Source: Henricia sp. BOLD:AAB3569 (taxonomy: Eukaryota; Echinodermata; Asteroidea; Spinulosida; Echinasteridae). Taken from it: a stretch of 64,000 nucleotides of DNA. Below the pieces are notes generated by a model. It made no database searches. It was not told the DNA's origin and was given only the letters and a program-made list of their open reading frames with translations. Made by a program: the position numbers and the translations under genes. The DNA lies in assembly GCA_037783545.1 (NCBI GenBank), contig JBBELK010000482.1, forward strand, positions 992,001 to 1,056,000, written 5' to 3'. Below are positions 58,441-64,000 of the stretch, in pieces (position 1 is the stretch's first letter; the number at the start of each line of letters is the position of its first letter).

Positions 58441-58769
58441 ACTAAAATAAAGAGAGCCCAAGGACACTCATCAAATTGCAAATAATTTAATGCCATTTTT
58501 ATAAAATACAAAATGGGTATATAAAAAATTCATAACCGAGTTGAACATAAATACATGGAATTAATTGGTTTTGTAAATTTTTTCGAACGGTAATTTTGAA
58601 GTTACAATAAATATTAGAAAATGTGACCTTTATAGTTACTTATTGCTTTGCGTTATTATCAATGCATAGGGCAAATAATGAATAAATATTACAGTAAAAC
58701 GCCTAAGCAAAGCAAAAATATATTAAATTGCATGCAGGCCGTGTTTGTATAGTTATGCATATAATACAC

Positions 58770-59320
58770 ATGCTTTAAAGGCCCTGTAGATGATCTGTTT
58801 TTGAGCGATTCTGCGAATAAAACCATTATAAATCAAAAGAAAGACATCAACAAACTCATCCGAAGAAATTTCAGCTTTGTCAAATGTACCACGTTTAAAA
58901 AAACCATGAAAATCCATATGCATTTTCCTGGTCTTGGCGGGGTGTTTCAAATATTCGTTCTCAGTTGATCGGGTAGTATGTGGCTTGCGTCATGCACTCA
59001 GTGGCGCACATACTGTCTGTGCGCGCGATCTATAAAAATGCATCGCGTTGGATGGAACACGCACACGCAGTACACAGCGCCCATGCATTTTGGACCGCGT
59101 AGATGCGAACCAAAAATAAGTAAATCGTTTGCAAACGATCTAAATAATTTCATCTTTACGGATTATTTTCTGGTAAATTATATCATTTTGAGCGGAAACC
59201 TTTCATTGGGTAGTTGCTATTAATTCAATCTTTCCTTTCAGAACTTTTCCCCTGTAAACTCGTCGATTACTTGTTGGGGTCATTGCAAATGATCCACTGG
59301 GCCTTTAAAGGAGCGTGATC
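58770..59320. repeat. About 550-bp dispersed repeat, inverted copy at 62735-63210
   Basis: Shares 'gaaatttcagctttgtcaaa' (one strand), 'gcagtacacagcgcccatgc', 'tttggaccgcgtagatgcga' and 'gtttgcaaacgatctaaata' with the complement of 62735-63210. The interior is CpG-rich. No transposase or reverse transcriptase motif. Confidence 0.8.
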
Positions 59321-59467
59321 AGATCATATTTTTTGAACCACCATTTTTCCAGTGTGTGTGTTGAGATTTGTCACATACATGTATCATATCGTGCTGGGTA
59401 TAATTTTAGGATTTTCAGGTTAGAATAAAATGCATTTTCTGAAAAGAAATCTTAACAAGATCTTTTA

Positions 59468-60075
59468 AAGACGGAGGCTCTTACGGTCCCAGAGGGTGAA
59501 GGGCCATGGTGCAGGCTAATAGACCTTTATCACGGTGCGGCCATCTTCCCTTTTCTCCTATTAAAATGAACGTAACCAAAGCGAGGCTTGCAGAAAAAAA
59601 TAGTTTGGCCCCGTTTTAAAATTGTTCATTGTGTGCATCACAATAACGCAGGCATTGCGGGATCAAGAGAGCGCTTAGCGTGAACAATAATTCTCAACGA
59701 GAGTACCACGCGCGGATGCGCAGACGCACTGATCGTGCCCGACACTATGGGGAACAAGGCAAAAATGGACGCACCGTGATAAAGGTCTATAGCCTTGTAC
59801 ATTCTGCAAATAGGGTGTGTATCTTTTCGAAATAAAATACTTATCACAGAAAACACACCCATTCATGACATTTAGTTTCAGCTATATTCACATTATATTA
59901 CAGATATGGTCACATTTGCTTCAAGAAGGTGTCATATAGATCGGTGAATTGACCGTATATGGGAACAACACACAACCCAGCGCGCACGCGTGATTCGATT
60001 AGCCTAGCAACGCATAAACGCACTGTGGCGAGCTCTCATAAATAATGAGCCTCCACCCTCTGGGATTGTAAGCGC
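59468..60075. mobile_element. MITE (59517-59790) inside a larger inverted pair
   Basis: The inner element has 'agacctttatcacggtgcgg' and 'gcaccgtgataaaggtctat'. Outside it, 'cttacggtcccagagggtga' (59478) and 'ccaccctctgggattgtaag' (60052) are inverted relative to each other, which suggests an older element that the MITE entered. Confidence 0.65.
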
Positions 60076-60281
60076 AGCTGCCCTACTCGGGCAAGGTATG
60101 GAGCGCGGTGAAATTCGTGGCACGAATTTGTTCGTGGTGTACCGACGAGCCTGTAACTTGTGCTTTTAGCAATAGCGTTAACAATAAATACGAGAGATAT
60201 TTACATAGCGTTTACATACTGGAAGCCGCAGAAATCCATTTTATCATTATGTGGGTGGAGCAGGGATTTTTCTGCCCAATT

Positions 60282-60396
60282 AGGGGCTGTCCATAAAGTA
60301 TGTATGCACGAAATGCAGACCCCCTCCCCCCGTATGCAAATTTGGTTGGCTCTAACAACCCCTTCCCACGTACGTACTTTATGGACGGCCCCTAAA
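60282..60396. mobile_element. MITE, TIR 'ggggctgtccataaagta'
   Basis: 'ttaggggctgtccataaagt' and 'actttatggacggcccctaa' enclose about 70 bp. Confidence 0.85.
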
Positions 60397-61166
60397 CCAA
60401 GCCCCGATTCAGAGAACTAGATAGACTATGTAAGTTGACCTCGAGAACGCACGAGACCACTGTTATTTCCGGGCACAAGACCCTATCTCTTCAACGCACA
60501 TCTCGAGCGAAATTTATGGATTATTTTGTTTAGACAGGTTTTTGTAAACTCACACGGCCCAAAACGCGTATCTCTAAATAAAATCCTGCATTTCAATTGA
60601 TGAAGTGGGGTATATATTCAAAAATAATGTGAAAATTCACGATCTTTTCTGAGCCGACAATTTAAATCTTTGAAGATCGTATAAAACTACATGCAGCAAA
60701 AGATATGCAACACGCACGGCAGCCGACGTACAGTGTACATGATACAGTATATATGTACGTGCACAGTTCATCGATCGCATCGAGTGCTAGCGATAGTCGA
60801 AACACCATCTACCAACATGAATCCACACTTGGGTCATCCATTCCAAATTGGATTAGGAATATGCCAGCCGGGAAATTTATTCATGTCACGAAATTTTAAT
60901 TAATTTTTATCGTTTTGGGAGATAATTATGCATGTATTATATATTGTAAAAAAAACATTTTAGTTACCCGATTCACATCGGTTGTAGACTTAAGATTGAA
61001 CAGAAAAATTTATATACAAAAAACAAAATTTCGACCGTGTTATAAGAAAAGGCGTTTCAGTCGTGTTGTGCCCGGAAGCTCAGATTTGACCTTTGCCGCG
61101 AGACTTACATAGTCTATTGAACCGTCTTTCCACGTGAGTTGTCAATTTTAGGGTTGCCAATTTATT
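60397..61166. other. Downstream flank of PRDM12, no other gene seen
   Basis: Probably the PRDM12 3' UTR and intergenic DNA. No convincing extra exon; frames of 62-70 codons look random. A T-rich stretch and AATTAATT-type sequence lie near 60895-60910. Confidence 0.5.
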
Positions 61167-63494
61167 TTAATTTTGCGGGATCTTTGAAGAGCCGTGGTCG
61201 GGGTGGTGAAACGCCATTGGCTGCTGGGTTTGTGACGTCACTGGCGGAACGGCACTGGAAGGAGGTGGACGGTGGCGGGCACTCTTCTGGTGGGCCCGGA
61301 GACCAGCCAGTTGCGAGTAGGCACTGTGACATACGTCGCAACGGTATGGCTTCTCGCCTGTATACAAATAGATGCGAGGGGAACAAATTAATATTTCACT
61401 GCTAGGGTGAGGAGTCAAGGTCAAATTGAAGGAATATCATCTATGGGTCCTCAGCAACATTTCGTGCAATTTTGAAGAAAAACTGAATCATACATTTTTT
61501 TGTCAAAAATGAAAAATTTCATAAGGGGTTTGAGCACACCCACCATTGAGATTTAGGTACTACATGTATATCATTTGTCATTTTCTGACTCCGTTCCTAC
61601 GTCAGAAACTTCATTTCTTTTCTATATCTACCTCATGTAAAGACACCAAATAAAGCAATCGTGACACAAATTTCTTTGGTGAACATTTGGAATGGCTGCG
61701 GGCATGGAAAATTGCCTGTTTATTCATCAAACCATTTAAGCCAAATTCTTATTACATTTCTTACTGATTTAAATAGCATGACAAAAAGTTTGCTTCACTT
61801 ATCAAGGCTTTGGGTATCGGTCCATACAGCACGCTGCTGGTCCTCGGAAACCACGAAAAAACCCCTTTTTTAATTTCTTTATCTTTTTAGGAGGAAACGT
61901 GGGTGCATCCTAGGATACCAATGAGGGTGCACTCCCTTTTTCCTTGCCATATACCTAATTAAATGCTTAAACAGTAGAATTCTTGTGTGTGGGCGGGTGG
62001 GCCCGGTTTCAATGCTCACACCGAGGAGAAAGATACAATGCGAATAGCAGTCCTTATATAGGAAGGAGCATTGGTGCGTAACAAAGCATTATGCAAGAGC
62101 TCAATTGAGCGCACCTGATAACGAAAAGAAATTTCATTTCTCTCAATGTCACTATCTCAATCCCTATATTTTCAAGGATATCATTTTAAAAAAACACTGT
62201 TTTGTAAATTAATTTATCCACTTTACTTAAAGCAGTGCAGTGATTACACCAACATGTGTGCTTCCACATCCAAATTGAAGATTGCAAATTTCCTGTTTTC
62301 TTCCAATGGATAGTATTTTGGGGAGCTATTTAGAACAAAATCTAAACAAGCTCCTTTAACTAGCAAGTAGATCAATGATACAACCTCCCTCTGGAGTCGT
62401 TTGACCAACAATGCTCACCTGTGTGGAGGCGAACGTGGTTCCGGAGGGTGGAAGATTGACTGAATCGACGGTGGCAAAACTTGCAGACGAAAGGCTTGTC
62501 CAGGGTGTGAATGCGCATGTGTGAACGCAGGTTGCTGCGAGAGTTGAAACCCCGACGACACACCACGCAGTGCAGACGGCTGGCCGAGTTCGTCTGGTGA
62601 TCGCTGTTGCCAAGGTCTTCTGTGGTCATTTTAAAGATAGATTACATGATTAGAAAAAACAGCATTACCTAACCAATGCATGGTTTTTGTGTATGAATGA
62701 ATGGTGAAAAAGTTGTCTGTAGACAACTTTTTCTTAAAGGCCCAGTGTAACATTTGCAATGACCCCAAGAAGTAATCGACGAGTTTACAGGGGAAAGTTC
62801 TGAAAGTAAAGATTGAATTAATAGCAACTACCCAATGAAAGGTTTCCGCTCAAAATGATATAATTTTACCAGAAAATAATCCGTAAAGATGAAATTATTT
62901 AGATCGTTTACAAACGATTTACTTATTTTTGGTTCGCATCTACGCGGTCCAAAATGCATGGGCGCTGTGTACTGCGTGTGCGTGTTCCAACGCGATGCAT
63001 TTTAATGGATCGCGCGCACACGCAGTATATGATGTGCGCCACAGAGTGCATGACGAAAGCCACATAATAGTACCCGATCAATTGGAAACGAATATTTGAA
63101 ACACCAAAACCAGGAAAACGCATATGGATTTTCATGTTTTTGTTTTACGTGGTACATTTGACAAAGCTGAAATTTCTTCGGATAAGTTTGTTTGAGACCA
63201 GACAAAGGTATTTCCTCGAAAATATGGTCTGTGTTGCCAAAATTCCCCCTTTACTGTGAAAAGACCCAACTGTGAAAACTTTAGAGATTAGCCCCATAGC
63301 CAAATTCAAAGTCGGACGATTCGGACACAGAGTTAGAATGAGAAGGAGGTGGGGGCATTACCTGAACCGGCCATTTTGGCGGTGGTGTTGTTGCCGTTAT
63401 GCTCCGGTGAGGTTAGACCTATTGGGATACTATTCATAAACAGGTCGTAAGCGGCGCCATAGTAGACGAACAGTTCTTGATCTGGTGGGATGGT
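61167..63494 (-). CDS. PRDM12: PRDM12, last three exons (partial)
   Basis: PR-domain zinc-finger transcription factor; in vertebrates PRDM12 acts in sensory neuron development. Exons on the minus strand: 63362-63494, 62419-62619, 61167-61357. The GT-AG introns are phase 1 and join exactly (MAGS/EDLGNSD and [10 protein letters not shown]). The first exon shown ends the PR domain ([20 protein letters not shown]). The second encodes finger 1 ([21 protein letters not shown]) in two parts, [10 protein letters not shown] then NLRSHMRIH, and finger 2 [21 protein letters not shown] by the same pattern; the third encodes finger 3 ([20 protein letters not shown]), then a 41-residue tail and TAA. Fingers and linkers nearly match vertebrate PRDM12 from memory. 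The tail is rich in Pro, Gln and Ser, unlike the poly-Ala tail of the human protein. Earlier exons lie beyond the right edge. Confidence 0.95.
61358..62418. other. PRDM12: PRDM12 intron between fingers 2 and 3
   Basis: About 1.06 kb with no repeat recognised and no other gene. Confidence 0.7.
62640..63210. repeat. Repeats in the PRDM12 intron before the zinc fingers
   Basis: 62735-63210 is the inverted copy of 58770-59320. It is preceded by a short hairpin ('aaaaagttgtctgtagacaactttttc', 62707-62733) and a 'ttaaagatagattacatgat' MITE-like end at 62634. Confidence 0.75.
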
Positions 63495-63677
63495 CTGTGA
63501 AAAATAATAGAGGATGATCCAATTACGAACTTATCAAAAATGAAAAAATTTTGATTTATTAAAAAGGTCTTAACAAATTAAACACTGTTGCGCTTCCATG
63601 CAACACCGACAGAAAAAATTGGGTCCATCTTGGGAAACCTGAGGGAGTATACCACTGTGACTTATAGCTCAGTTGGC

Positions 63678-64000
63678 ACTAAAGTGAAAATGTCACCTTT
63701 TATGTGTTGCCGAGGTTCAATAATAATAATGGTGGATTCTTATATAGCGCACATGTCCACCCTGCGGGGTGCTCCTGGCGCTGTTGCCATTATTACCGCT
63801 GCCATCAGAGAATCACCAGAACCACTTCGCTTCAACTAGGTGGCTGCTGGCCAGGCGCTCAACCCTAACATTCCCCCTAACAGCTCCCCAAATATTGCTT
63901 GGGTTGACGAGGCAACTGGGATTAAGTGCCTTGCCCAGGGACACAGACATGTTGGTTTCAGATCACCAGTGAATGGTTCAACCCAGTTACCATAGTAACT
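63678..64000 (+). repeat. 'tatagcgcacat' dispersed repeat in the upstream PRDM12 intron
   Basis: 'actaaagtgaaaatgtcacc' (MITE end) is followed by (aat)n and 'cttatatagcgcacatgtcc', 'accagaaccacttcgcttca' and 'aagtgccttgcccagggaca'. The last block is also in the SINEs at 57148 and 58303, so this is a SINE-related element running to the window edge. Confidence 0.65.

Overview
This window is animal nuclear DNA: spliced genes with GT-AG introns, a Pol III tRNA gene, and many MITEs, SINEs and satellites. Gene content and repeat style suggest a marine invertebrate deuterostome, most likely an echinoderm-like genome. That placement is inferred from family resemblance and was not tested.

Four protein-coding loci can be supported. 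(1) 2969-3926, minus strand: a large exon of an NR6A/HR4 (GCNF-type) nuclear receptor, carrying the A/B region and the whole DNA-binding domain; the rest of the gene was not found. (2) 22659-33907, minus strand: a complete nine-exon gene for a PLP-dependent class I/II aminotransferase of 484 codons, reconstructed exon by exon with matching splice phases. (3) 33100-38340, plus strand: a probable small six-exon gene of 217 codons that I do not recognise. Its candidate first exon is a perfect inverted copy of the 5' part of aminotransferase exon 1. (4) 61167-63494, minus strand: the last three exons of PRDM12 (end of the PR domain plus three C2H2 fingers); the 5' part lies beyond the right edge.

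The centre (about 33-55.5 kb) is a rearranged segmental duplication. Material from 33.4-39.2 kb, including the unknown gene and aminotransferase exon 1, recurs at 47.1-55.5 kb. Most of it is inverted there, and the second gene copy is broken by a frameshift. Between and inside the two copies lie four tandem arrays: a T-rich array with a GGTACC core that switches orientation, a 63-bp minisatellite, about 90 copies of a 32-bp unit, and about 25 copies of a 149-bp unit with an 11-monomer higher-order repeat. A repeated block at 41.3-43.5 kb carries five perfect DR1 nuclear-receptor sites.

The remainder is intronic or intergenic sequence dense in foldback elements and terminal-inverted-repeat MITEs. 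It also holds a Tc1-type remnant, tRNA-derived SINEs (one nested inside a MITE), two palindromes of about 0.45-0.53 kb, and a GC-rich zone at 7.2-13.1 kb that could hold the nuclear receptor promoter.
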